DNA of 53,123 nucleotides from Paenilisteria newyorkensis. GTDB taxonomy: Bacteria; Bacillota; Bacilli; Lactobacillales; Listeriaceae. Numbering within the stretch: position 1 is the first letter of the stretch; each line of letters begins with the position of its first letter. The position numbers and the translations under genes are program-made. Under the pieces are notes generated by a model that ran no database searches, had not been told where the DNA came from, and saw nothing but the letters and a program-made list of their open reading frames with translations. The DNA lies in the NCBI RefSeq assembly GCF_000766145.1, contig NZ_JNFB01000018.1:1-53123 (forward strand), in the 5' to 3' direction. Positions 32,520-42,271 of this stretch are shown here, piece after piece.

Positions 32520-34007
32520 TTAAAATGGAATATCAAAGTTGACCGGTGAATGTTTCTGTACGGTTTTGCGGACGTTTTCGATATTTTGCATTTTATTTTT
32601 CCAACATTTCACGCTTAAATCTACGGGGTATTGTTCCGGTCGAACTGTCCGTTGATATTCATCCCACAGCAAGGCTAAATTTTCTTCTTTGTATTGGCGC
32701 GTTTGTTCTAAAGTTGGCCTTTGATATACTAATTCCCCTTTTTCGTAAATTGGAACCAATAATTCTTTTGCGGTGAAATTTGTGACTTCTTTTGTGATGT
32801 ATGTGTGGATTGGATGGAACATCGTTAATGTGTCGACGCCTTCCAATGACTCGTTTTCCAAGCAAATGTAGTCGCCTTCTGCTTTTGGTCCATCTTCGTT
32901 TGTGATGATGCGATAGACTTTTTTCTTCGCGGGTGTCGTGACTTTTTCGGTATTGCTGGAAAGTTTGATAGAGTCTTGTAAAACATCGTTCTCATCGGCG
33001 ATTGCGACCAATTTATAGACCGCACCGAGCGCTGGTTGGTCGTATGCCGTAATCAGTTTCGTGCCCACGCCCCACGCGTCGATTTTCGCTTTTTGCGCTT
33101 TCAGGTGGAGGATCGTTGTTTCATCTAAATCACTCGACGCAAAAATTTTCGCATCAGGGAATCCCGCTTCATCCAACATTTGGCGCGCTTTTTTCGATAG
33201 GAAGGCCATGTCTCCGCTGTCCAAACGAATGCCGATAAAATTGATGTCATCGCCCATTTCTTGCGCCACTTTAATCGCGTTTGGAATGCCCGATTTCAGC
33301 GTATCATACGTATCTACAAGGAAAATCGAATCTTTATGCGTCTGGGCGTAGCGTTTGAAAGCATCGTATTCATCGCGATAAGCCTGAACCATCGCATGCG
33401 CCATCGTTCCCGAGATTGGAATCCCGAAAGTTTTGCCCGCGCGAATGTTACTTGTCGAATCACAGCCACCGATGTACGCCGCACGTGCGCCCCAAAGTGC
33501 TGCATCCATTTCTTGTGCGCGTCTCGTACCAAATTCAGCAAGCGGTTCGCCTTCCACGACATTTTTAATCCGCGCTGCTTTCGTCGCGATTAACGTTTGG
33601 AAATTCACAATGTTAAGTAGTGCCGTCTCGATTAATTGCGCCTCTGCAAGGTTCGCCTCGACTTGAATGATCGGTTCCGTTTTAAACACAAATTCGCCTT
33701 CCACAACCGAGCGAATCGTCCCAGTGAACCGTAAATTTTTCAGATAATCAATAAATTCCTCTTCAAAAGCCGTTTCTTCGCGTAAATAAGCAATATCTGT
33801 GTCGGTAAATCGCAAATTCTCCATATAGTCGATAATGCGCTCAAGCCCTGCAAAAACGCAGAAACCCGTGTCAAACGGCATATCGCGGAAAAAAACCTCA
33901 AAAACAGCGCGTCGTTCATGCATATTATCATCCCAATACGCCTTCATCATATTAATTTGATACAAATCAGTGTGTAACGTTTTACTATCATCTGGAAATA
34001 AAGTCAT
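32520..34007 (-). CDS. pncB: Nicotinate phosphoribosyltransferase
   Basis: 495 residues, the size of Gram-positive enzymes. Key segments are LYQINMMKAYW at the N-terminus, the EFGTRRAQE motif, GTMAHAMVQAY and GIRLDSGDMAFLS with the phosphoribosyl site. It turns nicotinate and PRPP into nicotinate mononucleotide. It is first in the operon with nadE. The promoter region contains an inverted repeat that may be an operator. Confidence 0.95.
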   Translation of the reverse strand: MTLFPDDSKTLHTDLYQINMMKAYWDDNMHERRAVFEVFFRDMPFDTGFCVFAGLERIIDYMENLRFTDTDIAYLREETAFEEEFIDYLKNLRFTGTIRSVVEGEFVFKTEPIIQVEANLAEAQLIETALLNIVNFQTLIATKAARIKNVVEGEPLAEFGTRRAQEMDAALWGARAAYIGGCDSTSNIRAGKTFGIPISGTMAHAMVQAYRDEYDAFKRYAQTHKDSIFLVDTYDTLKSGIPNAIKVAQEMGDDINFIGIRLDSGDMAFLSKKARQMLDEAGFPDAKIFASSDLDETTILHLKAQKAKIDAWGVGTKLITAYDQPALGAVYKLVAIADENDVLQDSIKLSSNTEKVTTPAKKKVYRIITNEDGPKAEGDYICLENESLEGVDTLTMFHPIHTYITKEVTNFTAKELLVPIYEKGELVYQRPTLEQTRQYKEENLALLWDEYQRTVRPEQYPVDLSVKCWKNKMQNIENVRKTVQKHSPVNFDIPF

Positions 34008-34025
34008 ACTCCATACTCCTGTCTA

Positions 34026-34042
34026 TGTTTTCTTATAAAACA
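34026..34042. promoter_or_regulatory. Inverted repeat in the pncB leader, possible operator
   Basis: TGTTTT-CTTAT-AAAACA lies just downstream of a TATGAT -10 box (rc of 34043-34048) and upstream of the pncB ribosome site. NAD-salvage genes in Bacillales are often controlled by the niacin-responsive repressor NiaR. Whether this dyad is its site is not known. Confidence 0.35.
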
Positions 34043-34131
34043 TCATAGCTTAAATTACGCAAAAAAGCGAACTAAAGGAGCTTGATTTAACTTTTCTTCT
34101 TCATGCAGCGTTTTGATCGGTAATTCAACAA

Positions 34132-34168
34132 CAAAAACGCTGGTAGTCACATCCAAGCCCACCAGCGT
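34132..34168 (-). terminator. Terminator of the two-component operon
   Basis: On the minus strand ACGCTGGT and ACCAGCGT pair around a 16-nt loop and are followed by TTTTTGTTGTT, just after the response regulator stop. Confidence 0.8.
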
Positions 34169-34176
34169 CCCATTCC

Positions 34177-34869
34177 CTATAAGTTAAATCGATATCCCGC
34201 GCCCCAAATCGTTTCAATCGACTCAGAATGCGCGCCATGCGTCTCCAATTTCTCGCGGATTTTCCGAATATGCACAACAACAGTCGACACATCTCCCGCC
34301 GCTTGCATTCCCCATATTTGCTCAAAAAGTTGCTCTTTATTCCAAACCCGATTCGGCCGCTTCGCCAAAAAAACGAGCAAATCAAATTCCTTCGTTGTAA
34401 AAATAATTTCCTGATCCGCCACAAAAACTTTCCGACCATCCAAATCGAGCGTCAAGTCATGCACTTGCAAAATCTCATTTTGTGTCCCAATATTACTTTT
34501 TGCCAAGCGCTCATATCGTGCCAAATGCGCCTTCACACGCGCTACTAATTCGCTCGGACTAAACGGTTTCGTAATATAATCATCCGCGCCAAGCCCGAGC
34601 CCACGAACCTTGTCAATATCTTCCTTCCGCGCTGAAACGAGTAAAATAGGCACTTCCTTCTTCGCTCGAATTTCACGACAAATATCAAATCCACTCATAT
34701 CTGGCAACATAATGTCCAGTATAATCAAGTCGAAATCCTCTCCCAGCGCCCGTTCCAGCCCCTTCAAACCATTGCTCTCAATCGTCACTTCCATGTCGCT
34801 AATCTCCAAATAATCACGCTCTAACTCCGCAATTTCCAACTCATCTTCCACCAATAAAATCCGTTTCAC
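34177..34869 (-). CDS. OmpR-family response regulator
   Basis: 230 residues. The receiver domain has the phosphoacceptor D52 in ILDIMLPD, the acidic pair E8-D9 and K101 in TKPFSPSE. The C-terminal winged helix (about 130-230) ends in WGAGYRFNL. It is activated by the kinase encoded just upstream, whose stop it overlaps by 4 bp. Target genes are not evident; neighbouring envelope genes are plausible but unproven. Confidence 0.93.
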   Translation of the reverse strand: MKRILLVEDELEIAELERDYLEISDMEVTIESNGLKGLERALGEDFDLIILDIMLPDMSGFDICREIRAKKEVPILLVSARKEDIDKVRGLGLGADDYITKPFSPSELVARVKAHLARYERLAKSNIGTQNEILQVHDLTLDLDGRKVFVADQEIIFTTKEFDLLVFLAKRPNRVWNKEQLFEQIWGMQAAGDVSTVVVHIRKIREKLETHGAHSESIETIWGAGYRFNL

Positions 34870-36317
34870 GCTTCATCCTCTTCTTTCTTTTTCAAGCTCA
34901 GTTTAATAGACACGCTCGTCCCGATACCCAGACTGCTTATCGCCCAAATCTCGCCGCCATGCTCTTCCACAATCTGTTTCGCAATCGACAAGCCCAGTCC
35001 ACTTCCACCAGTCGTCGAATTCCGCGACACCTCTTCCCGGTAAAATCGGTCAAAAATCGCCTTCATCCCATTATCCGAAATACCTTTACCGTTATCATGA
35101 ATCGTGATTATCGCATCCGTTTCGCGTTTTTCAAGCTGAATCCTGATATTTGCCTGCGCTTTATCCATATACTTGATACTATTTTGAATCAAATTCTCCA
35201 AAACCCGTTTCAATTTATCGCGATCAGCCACCGTTACAAGTTTTTCCTCAGGAATCACCAACTCAAAATTCGCTTTTGCAAAACTCAATTCCGACTCTTC
35301 GGCGACTTGTGCCAACAATGCATTCAAATCCACATTTCTAAAATAAAACGGTTCTTTATGCAAATCAAGCTTCGAAAATAAGAACAATTCATCAATCAAA
35401 GCATTCATGTCCTTCGCCTTCGCATGCGCGATTTCCAAATACTTCGCCTGTTTCTCCGGCGTGTTCGCGACACCATCTTGAATCCCTTCAATATAACCTA
35501 CAATCGACGTAATTGGCGTTTTTAGATCGTGCGAAATATTCGATAATAGCTCTTTCCGGTTGTTTTCATATTGTTCTTGGACCTCTAGCGATTTTTTAAG
35601 CCTGATTCGCATTTTTTCAAACGTTGCAATCAGTGTCGAAATTTCATTTTTCCCTTTCGGCTCTTCCATTTCAAAATCGAGATTTCCCGCCTCAATCTTC
35701 TCCGCGCCTTCCTTGAGATGAACAATCGGCCGAATCACGCTTCTAGCAACAAAATAGCTAAGCAATCCAATCACCAAAACGCCGAATAACAAAATCGCAC
35801 CAACTATCAAAGCGCCCCATTTTTGCAACACTTCCATATAGGAATTCTCCGGCTGAAGCACCATCACGCTTCCCTTCGAACCATCTGAATAAAGATAGTC
35901 AAACTTGATATAACGGAACAAATCGCCTTGATTATCAATCGTTCCGCGCATATTTAAGTTATTTAGCTCATAATCCGGCTGATGCACGAGCAGCGATTTC
36001 TTAGATAAATCCGAGGAAGAATACACAATCGTATCATTTTTTCGCACTACGATTTGCACATCACTTTTCTCCAACAGCTTAAAATTCTGATATTCTAATA
36101 ACTGATCCGGCGTACTTTTTGCCATCATTTTCAGCTCTAAAAAAGCATTTTCTTCATCCGTTGAAAGCGGACGTTGAAGGGTTGCTGATTTATATAATTG
36201 TCCTGGTGAAGCCCCTGTTAGCGTGCATACACCCAGAAAAAAAGCCGAAATCAAAAAGGCTCCCGTCAAGATGATTACCGCGATATAAGATAGCATAAAT
36301 CGTAATTTAATGGACAT
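34866..36317 (-). CDS. Sensor histidine kinase
   Basis: 483 residues. Membrane segments at about 10-32 and 168-190 enclose an extracellular sensor of about 135 residues. A HAMP domain (about 190-245), the H-box with H263 in NISHDLKTPI, and a HATPase domain with N, G1 (DNGKGIS) and G2 (GGSGLGLSI) boxes follow. It forms a two-component pair with the downstream regulator. The extracellular part has no recognised domain, so the signal is unknown. Confidence 0.93.
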   Translation of the reverse strand: MSIKLRFMLSYIAVIILTGAFLISAFFLGVCTLTGASPGQLYKSATLQRPLSTDEENAFLELKMMAKSTPDQLLEYQNFKLLEKSDVQIVVRKNDTIVYSSSDLSKKSLLVHQPDYELNNLNMRGTIDNQGDLFRYIKFDYLYSDGSKGSVMVLQPENSYMEVLQKWGALIVGAILLFGVLVIGLLSYFVARSVIRPIVHLKEGAEKIEAGNLDFEMEEPKGKNEISTLIATFEKMRIRLKKSLEVQEQYENNRKELLSNISHDLKTPITSIVGYIEGIQDGVANTPEKQAKYLEIAHAKAKDMNALIDELFLFSKLDLHKEPFYFRNVDLNALLAQVAEESELSFAKANFELVIPEEKLVTVADRDKLKRVLENLIQNSIKYMDKAQANIRIQLEKRETDAIITIHDNGKGISDNGMKAIFDRFYREEVSRNSTTGGSGLGLSIAKQIVEEHGGEIWAISSLGIGTSVSIKLSLKKKEEDEA

Positions 36318-36420
36318 ACTGTTTTCCTCATTTCGTCTTACTCTACAGCAAGCATATAGTGAAACGGCTTTTTTAACAAGGGATTTTGCGCTGATTTAAG
36401 GAAGTTTTAAGATTCTATAC

Positions 36421-36466
36421 AAAAAGCTGCGAAAAACGGTTTTTGACGACACCATTTCTCGCAGCT
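36421..36466 (-). terminator. Terminator after tagD
   Basis: AGCTGCGA and TCGCAGCT pair with a partly paired inner region and are followed by TTTTTG on the minus strand. It ends the tagD operon. Confidence 0.78.
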
Positions 36467-36472
36467 CTTATT

Positions 36473-36856
36473 TCATCCTAAGTCATCTTTAATTTTCGAC
36501 GTCGAAATGCCATTGGTTCTCGGCAAATAGACCACTTCGCAATAATCTTTCAGAAAGTCAAATTCACCTTTCCAATCATCACCCATCACAAAAATATCGA
36601 TATCGTGATCCTTCACGTCTTGAATCTTCTGCTCCCAATCACTCTCAGGAATGACCTCATCGACATACCTAATCGCCTCTAAAATCAGCTTGCGATGCTC
36701 AAAACTATGATAAGCTTCTTTATGCTTAATCCGATTAAATTCATCCGTCGAAATCGCGACAACCAAATAATCACCTAGCGACTTCGCACGCTCAAGTAGC
36801 TTGATATGACCCCAATGCAGCAAGTCAAATGTGCCGTATGTAATCACTTTTTTCAT
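36473..36856 (-). CDS. tagD: Glycerol-3-phosphate cytidylyltransferase
   Basis: 127 residues. GTFDLLHWGHIKLLERAK carries the HxGH catalytic motif, and RTNGISTSKI carries the ISTS-type motif. It makes CDP-glycerol from CTP and glycerol-3-phosphate for teichoic acid. I start at ATG 36856, preceded by GTAGGTG, giving the normal TagD length; a longer frame to 36880 adds residues not seen in the family. It follows two glycerophosphotransferase genes that use its product. Confidence 0.95.
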   Translation of the reverse strand: MKKVITYGTFDLLHWGHIKLLERAKSLGDYLVVAISTDEFNRIKHKEAYHSFEHRKLILEAIRYVDEVIPESDWEQKIQDVKDHDIDIFVMGDDWKGEFDFLKDYCEVVYLPRTNGISTSKIKDDLG

Positions 36857-36912
36857 GAAAACACCTACTTTCCTAGTCACTAGTATACCAAGAATAAGCC
36901 GTTTTCGCCAGC

Positions 36913-38067
36913 CTATTCTCGCTCCATTTCCTCTTGTAAAAATGCCACAAAACGCTTGCTCGATTCCCCGTCCGAATATTTATTCCAACGCGCACTGAAC
37001 TCGCGTACCGCTTCTGTGTCCATCGCAGGATTTTGTATCGCGGTCACAACCTCCGCAGTCGTCTTGCAAAGCGGCCCTGGAATCTGCTCCAAATAGCCAT
37101 CTGCCAAGCCTCGACTCGCATCATACGCCTCCAAATCATACGCAAAGAAAATCATCGGCTTCTCGAAAAAGGCAAATTCAAAAGGAATAGAAGAATAATC
37201 CGTAATCAGCACGTCCACCATTGGTAACAGCGCCTCAAGCTCCGTTTCTTTCTCCACATAAACACAAAAATCGTCGTCCTTCTTCGGCAAATCAGCCAAC
37301 ATCGACGGGTGCAATTTCAACAACAGTTTGTATTCCTTCCCAAACGCAATCTTCATCGCAGCAACGTCCAAATGCAACTTCGCCTCGGCCAGTTCCTCAT
37401 CACGAAAAGTCGGCGCGTATAAAAGCACTTTCTTATCTTGAATCGCATATTTCGCAAGCCCAGCACGCTTATTCTGCGCTAAAGTCGCCTCGTCAAAATA
37501 ATAATCCGTCCGCGGCACGCCCATCTTGAGCAGTCGCGAATCATCCACTAAAAACGAACGCTTGAAAAGCTCGCCCATCTCATACGATCCGATAACCACC
37601 TTCGAAAAAGTCTTATACACCGCTTGAAAACGTTTTTTATCCGAGTCCGAGCGTTTTTGCGCCGCTTTATCTTCCCAGCCAAACTTCTTCAACGCACCGT
37701 TCGCATGCCAAATTTGTACACATTCCATGGAATCCCGCCACTTCACAGCCGCTAATTCTGGAAAATAGTTATCCGTCACGACCACTTTTGCCGTGCTCAA
37801 ATGAAACATCAAGCGAATCAGATTCCCGTTCGTTTTCGGCAATGAACGCATAAAATTACGCGCCATCCCATCCACATTTAAACGCGGATCATAAAAAACA
37901 ATCGTTTCCGGCATAAAATGCGATTTCTCCATCTCACGCAATATCGCTCCTGGATTCTCCGGAAAACTAATCAACATCACCACTTTTTGCTGCACTGGGA
38001 AACGCCCAAACACAAAACCTAACACTCGAATCATCATCATATAAAGTTTTATTGCTACATTTTTCAT
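36913..38067 (-). CDS. TagB/TagF-family CDP-glycerol glycerophosphotransferase
   Basis: 384 residues. The C-terminal Glyphos_transf domain is clear: IWHANGALKKFGW, YAPTFRDEE, LLKLHPS and DVLITDYSSIPFEFAFF. The N-terminus is amphipathic and basic, suited to membrane association. It adds a glycerol-phosphate unit during wall teichoic acid priming or chain growth. I start at the ATG 38067 (AGGTG 6 nt upstream) rather than the GTG at 38076, which overlaps the ribosome site. Whether it is a TarB primase or TarF type is not resolved. Confidence 0.9.
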   Translation of the reverse strand: MKNVAIKLYMMMIRVLGFVFGRFPVQQKVVMLISFPENPGAILREMEKSHFMPETIVFYDPRLNVDGMARNFMRSLPKTNGNLIRLMFHLSTAKVVVTDNYFPELAAVKWRDSMECVQIWHANGALKKFGWEDKAAQKRSDSDKKRFQAVYKTFSKVVIGSYEMGELFKRSFLVDDSRLLKMGVPRTDYYFDEATLAQNKRAGLAKYAIQDKKVLLYAPTFRDEELAEAKLHLDVAAMKIAFGKEYKLLLKLHPSMLADLPKKDDDFCVYVEKETELEALLPMVDVLITDYSSIPFEFAFFEKPMIFFAYDLEAYDASRGLADGYLEQIPGPLCKTTAEVVTAIQNPAMDTEAVREFSARWNKYSDGESSKRFVAFLQEEMERE

Positions 38068-38076
38068 TTCTGACAC

Positions 38077-39231
38077 CTACTTTTTAAAGACGATTTTCAC
38101 AGTTTTTTCCGCTGCGTGCCCGTCCTCCCATTCACAAAATTGCTGGAAGAATTGGCTATTACTCTTGGCTGGTTGCTCCAATATTGTTGCTATTTCATCC
38201 ATCAGCTGCTCGCTTGTCTCCACTAACGGACCTGGTGCATTTTTCTCAAAATCAAAATAAAAACCTCGTAGCGTATCACGATATTCCGCCAAATCATACG
38301 TGAAGAAAATCATCGGCCGATCCAAATTCGCATAATCAAAAAAGACAGAAGAATAATCCGTAATCAGCATATCACTCACCAAATACAAATCGCGAATATC
38401 ATCATAAGACGACGCGTCCCGAATGAAATCACCATACTGCGCAAAGTCAAACTGCTCCGCCACCAAATAATGCATCCGGACAAGCAACACGACATCCTCG
38501 CCGAATCGCGCCTTCATTTTTGCAACATCGAATTTCAAATCAAATTTATATTCACCAACTTTATGAAAATCATTATCTCGCCACGTCGGTGCGTACAAAA
38601 CCACTTTTTTCCCAGCTGGAATCTCGAGTTTTTGACGAATCCCAGCAATCAACGCTTCCTTGTTCGGACTAAAAAGCACATCATTTCGCGGATATCCCGA
38701 CTCGATCATCGCCCCATCGTACCCAAACGCACTACGAAAAATCTTGCTCGAATACGCATTCGGCGAAATCAGATAATCCCATTTTGCAGCTTCCCGCACG
38801 AAATCATCCTTATATTGTGCCGTCGTCTGACCAGGCATATGCACCTCGTCGATATCCACACCAAGCTTCTTAAGCGGCGTCCCGTGCCACGTTTGCACAT
38901 ATACCGTTTTCTTCGGCTTCGGCAATTCCAGCGGCAAACGACTATTCGAAATCCAGTACTTCGCCCGCCCCATCGTAAACAACCACTTCACCGAAAAGCG
39001 CGCCACATAAGGAACACCATGCTCCTCAAAAAGCTTCGTATAACGCGGATTCACACTCCATAACAACGTATACTCCGTTTCATGCTCCTTCATATACTCA
39101 TAAATCGCTCGCGGATTACAGCTATATTGTTTACCCGAAAAACTCTCAAACATAACCAAATTCTGTTTTCGCGGTAGCAATCCCGCTAATCGAAATAAAA
39201 AATAATACACCGTTTGGATTAATTTTGCCAT
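38077..39231 (-). CDS. TagB/TagF-family CDP-polyol glycerophosphotransferase
   Basis: 384 residues. Motifs are VQTWHGTPLKKLGVD, YAPTWRDNDFH, LLVRMHY and DMLITDYSSVFFDYANL, all typical of the family. It is a paralogue of the gene that follows it and abuts it. GAGGG precedes the ATG. Because tarI and tarJ are in the same cluster, it may use CDP-glycerol or CDP-ribitol; sequence alone does not decide. Confidence 0.9.
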   Translation of the reverse strand: MAKLIQTVYYFLFRLAGLLPRKQNLVMFESFSGKQYSCNPRAIYEYMKEHETEYTLLWSVNPRYTKLFEEHGVPYVARFSVKWLFTMGRAKYWISNSRLPLELPKPKKTVYVQTWHGTPLKKLGVDIDEVHMPGQTTAQYKDDFVREAAKWDYLISPNAYSSKIFRSAFGYDGAMIESGYPRNDVLFSPNKEALIAGIRQKLEIPAGKKVVLYAPTWRDNDFHKVGEYKFDLKFDVAKMKARFGEDVVLLVRMHYLVAEQFDFAQYGDFIRDASSYDDIRDLYLVSDMLITDYSSVFFDYANLDRPMIFFTYDLAEYRDTLRGFYFDFEKNAPGPLVETSEQLMDEIATILEQPAKSNSQFFQQFCEWEDGHAAEKTVKIVFKK

Positions 39232-39249
39232 CTGTTGACCCTCTTATCT

Positions 39250-40629
39250 CTATTGATTCAGCGCTCGTTTTAGCTTTAGTCGCCGTTTTACTCTCTGTCT
39301 CAACTCAGCCGTTAAACGGAAATGCTCCAGCTCCACTTTCCGATTCTCGTTTTGATAAAACCACTTGCCGCGCAATTCCCAAGGCCTCAAGCGAATTTTA
39401 GCCGTTCGAATCGTTCCTGCAGGTCGCACAACAACGTCCCAAATCAATTGGTCCTCCGACCGTTTCACGACCACTGCTTTTTTAGTTGAAAATAATGTTT
39501 TTGCGGCGAAGAAACTCTTTTCTGGCAAAGTAACACGCGATTCCTCGATATCAGAAAAAAGTTCCGCATGCCCATTCGGACGCCATTTTTTGTGTAGTGT
39601 AACGGCCGGAATATCCACAAGCGGCGCCGTTTCAAATCGAACTGGCCAGCCATTTTTGCGGAGCGACAACATCATTTCCTTCACCGGTTGCGCCGTATCA
39701 AGTTCCCACACATAACGCTCCTCAATCTCACTAAAAATTCGCTGAAAAACAGTCACAAAAGCCGTCTGCTCCTCGTCCGTCAGCACCTCACGAAAATACA
39801 CATGCTCTTTATAAAAATACAATTTCGCGTGATAACTAATCAAATATTGCACATACGGAATGACCGCCCCAAACTTCGCCTTCGAATCACGCAAATACGT
39901 CTGATAAACAGCCTCCAAAAACGGCTGATAACGCGACTTATCCTGCCACGACTTATTCACGAGCGACCCCTTCTCTTTCATATCTCGATAGTAAAAATAA
40001 CCAACATTCGCAACCACGCCATAAGCCTCATCATCCAGCAACAATTTCGTAATCAGCAGCTGATCCTCGCCAAAATGAAGCGATTCATCAAACGCCAATT
40101 GCTTCAGCCTATCGAAACGCAAAAAAGTTCCACCGATATAAAAATGGATCGCCTTATAGTCCTCTAAAATATTAACGACGCGGCTCCCCTGCTCAAATCG
40201 CGTGTTCAACTTATGCGCACCGATTTTTTTGCGAGTTCCCCAATCATCTAAATAATAAAACGGTGGGACCATCATATTGACCTGCGGATGCGTTTCCGCA
40301 AAATGAGCCATTTCACGTATCATATGTAACGAATATACATCATCCGCATCTAAAAAGCCAACGAAATCAATATCGTTTCTGACATGCATCAAGCCAATAT
40401 TACGCGCACGAGCCGGCCCACCATTTTTGATATGAATTTGATAGATATTTTTCGGATGTTTTCTGACTAATGCATCTGCAATGTTCCCACTTTTGTCAGT
40501 ACTACCATCGTTGACAAGGAGGATTTGAATATTTTCGGTAAACCCGTATGATTGTTTAATGATACTTTCCACCGATGTTTCCAAGCGATTCTCGGCGTTG
40601 TAGAACGGTATTATTATCGCAAATTTCAT
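39250..40629 (-). CDS. Family 2 glycosyltransferase, envelope cluster
   Basis: 459 residues. The GT-A domain (about 1-230) has IIIPFYNAENRLETSVESI, VNDGSTDKSG and the metal-binding DADD in VGFLDADDVYS. The C-terminal 220 residues lack a named domain and end in a basic beta-rich segment. It probably adds a sugar to a teichoic acid or other wall polymer. It is the first gene of a four-gene run ending in tagD and is followed upstream by a repeat-rich gap. Confidence 0.88.
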   Translation of the reverse strand: MKFAIIIPFYNAENRLETSVESIIKQSYGFTENIQILLVNDGSTDKSGNIADALVRKHPKNIYQIHIKNGGPARARNIGLMHVRNDIDFVGFLDADDVYSLHMIREMAHFAETHPQVNMMVPPFYYLDDWGTRKKIGAHKLNTRFEQGSRVVNILEDYKAIHFYIGGTFLRFDRLKQLAFDESLHFGEDQLLITKLLLDDEAYGVVANVGYFYYRDMKEKGSLVNKSWQDKSRYQPFLEAVYQTYLRDSKAKFGAVIPYVQYLISYHAKLYFYKEHVYFREVLTDEEQTAFVTVFQRIFSEIEERYVWELDTAQPVKEMMLSLRKNGWPVRFETAPLVDIPAVTLHKKWRPNGHAELFSDIEESRVTLPEKSFFAAKTLFSTKKAVVVKRSEDQLIWDVVVRPAGTIRTAKIRLRPWELRGKWFYQNENRKVELEHFRLTAELRQRVKRRLKLKRALNQ

Positions 40630-40700
40630 TTAATCACCCCATTTAGAATAGGGTTATATCCTTTGGAGAAGAGATATAACCCTGGAAAAGACTGTTGTTG

Positions 40701-41137
40701 TTGCGATTCTTATGAAGCGTTTTCTGCTGAATTAGAACCGCAATATGAGTGTGAGCGCAGCGAGCATTCGTTCCTTGCCCTGCTTCACACCCAAGTGCCT
40801 ACGAGCCTGGCTCTATTAAGGCCGCGTTGTTTAGCAATATGCAGTGGAATGAAGTGAGACTGCCTTCCTTGCCCTGCATCATGCTCCGGCGTCTCCGAAT
40901 CCGGCTTTGTTGTGGTTCTTGAAAAGCGTCGTTTGCTTTTTTAGAACCTCAATATGCAGCGGAATGGAATGAGGCTGCCTTCCTTGCTCTGCGTCACGCT
41001 CCGGCGTCTCCGAATCCGGCTTTGTTGTGGTTCTTGAAAAGCGTCGTTTGCTTTTTTAGAACCTCAATATGCAGTGGAATGGAGTGAGACTGCCTTCCTT
41101 GCTCTGCGTCATGCTCCGGCGTCTCCGAATCCGGCTT
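40701..41137. repeat. 115-bp tandem repeats with conserved hairpins
   Basis: Units start with CAATATGCAG at 40835, 40950 and 41065: two full 115-bp copies and a 73-bp part copy. A diverged unit lies at 40741. The last 60 bp of the two full copies are identical. Each junction forms a hairpin: TTGTGGTTCT with AGAACCTCAA (40910/40943 and 41025/41058), and TTGCGATTCT with AGAACCGCAA (40701/40734). An inner AAAAGC/GCTTTT pairing is present. No gene is convincing in 40630-41245. Confidence 0.8.
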
Positions 41138-41138
41138 C

Positions 41139-41237
41139 AACAGCCAGCCTCTCGGAAATTTCGTGGCCTCCGCAAAAGTCAAAAGAGGACTTTTACTGCG
41201 CCCCCTAACAATTTCTGTCGAGGCTAAACGGGCTGTT
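41139..41237. other. Long 99-nt hairpin downstream of tarJ
   Basis: AACAGCC (41139) pairs with GGCTGTT (41231), AGCCTC (41146) with GAGGCT (41220), GGAAATT with AATTTCT, and ACTTTT with AAAAGT near the tip. This extended, bulged stem directly follows the repeats and ends 9 bp from the tarJ stop. It may be a small RNA, a transcript-stabilising or ending structure, or part of the repeat element. Confidence 0.55.
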
Positions 41238-41245
41238 TCAGCACT

Positions 41246-42271
41246 TTAGATTCCCCATTCCATCACGCTCTTACCCCACGGACTGCGTAAATCGGCTTCG
41301 AATGCTTCAATCACGTCTTGTATACACTTCACTTGGTGTACTTCACCAACTAAGTTTTGCAAATACTCTACAGCTCGTTTATTTTCTGTCAAGAATTCTA
41401 CTGTCTTCTCGAAATCAACGCGGCCGCTGCGACTGCTTCCATAAACCGTCAAGCCTTTTTCAAGCACCATGCGTGAGTTGAACTCAATCGGATACTCAGA
41501 AACGCCCAATAGCGAAATCGTGCCTTCTGGTTTGATCAAATCGATAATCTGGCTCACAGCGTATTGGCTTCCACGTCCGCCCGCACATTCAAAGGCTTGA
41601 TCGATTACCAAATCAACTGGAATATTATCAATCGAAAACGCTCCGTCAACGAACGAGAAGAAATCTAATTTATACGGTGTTTTCCCAAAAATGTACACTT
41701 TACTTTCAGGATACCAATTTTTCAAGATTAATGCGGTGATAAATCCTAAATTTCCGTCGCCCCAAACGCCGAACGATTCGCGGTTTTCATTCGCTTTTTG
41801 ATCAAAACGTAGAATCGCGTGCACAGCAACCGAAATCAACTCGGAGAACGCGGCCACTTTTGGATTGACGTCATCTGGTAATACAACAACACGATCGCGA
41901 CGCATAAACACGTAATCTTGCATCAAGCCATCATAGCCACTCGAACGGAACTTACTTGTTCGCAAATAGTTCTCATCGATGACAGGATCGGTCTCCATTG
42001 GCGTATTTGGAATCATGACTACTTTTGTGCCTGGTTTAAATTCTTTCGTTGCGTCATACACGATTTCGCCGATTCCTTCGTGAATAAGCGCCATCGGTAA
42101 CTTCTTCGAGAGCATTTCTTTTCCGCGAGAACCGGTATAATAGCGTTGGTCTGCCGCACAAATCGATAAATACGTCGGACGAACAACGACTACTTCTTCA
42201 TTCAAAGACTCATCCACATTGGCAACTTCGAATTGTCGCTCCGATACTAGTCGGTATACTTGATTAATCAT
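41246..42271 (-). CDS. tarJ: Ribulose-5-phosphate reductase (alcohol dehydrogenase type)
   Basis: 341 residues, the usual TarJ length. It is a medium-chain dehydrogenase with the zinc Cys in [14 protein letters not shown], the His-Glu in [10 protein letters not shown], and a Rossmann-type [10 protein letters not shown]. It reduces ribulose-5-phosphate to ribitol-5-phosphate with NADPH. I start at ATG 42271: AGGAG lies 10 nt upstream and the start overlaps the tarI stop by 8 bp. An upstream in-frame ATG at 42298 has no ribosome site. TarJ acts with TarI. Confidence 0.93.
   Translation of the reverse strand: MINQVYRLVSERQFEVANVDESLNEEVVVVRPTYLSICAADQRYYTGSRGKEMLSKKLPMALIHEGIGEIVYDATKEFKPGTKVVMIPNTPMETDPVIDENYLRTSKFRSSGYDGLMQDYVFMRRDRVVVLPDDVNPKVAAFSELISVAVHAILRFDQKANENRESFGVWGDGNLGFITALILKNWYPESKVYIFGKTPYKLDFFSFVDGAFSIDNIPVDLVIDQAFECAGGRGSQYAVSQIIDLIKPEGTISLLGVSEYPIEFNSRMVLEKGLTVYGSSRSGRVDFEKTVEFLTENKRAVEYLQNLVGEVHQVKCIQDVIEAFEADLRSPWGKSVMEWGI

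Noticed and set aside
33261-33666. Long antisense frames in pncB
   Set aside because: They mirror the conserved pncB coding sequence and have no family features of their own.
40835-41137. CRISPR array
   Set aside because: The units are contiguous 115-bp copies with nearly identical content throughout, without short repeats alternating with unique spacers, and there are no cas genes.
40552-41182. Open frames across the 115-bp repeats
   Set aside because: They follow the repeat period, lack ribosome sites and change frame between units. The repeated hairpins explain the conservation better.
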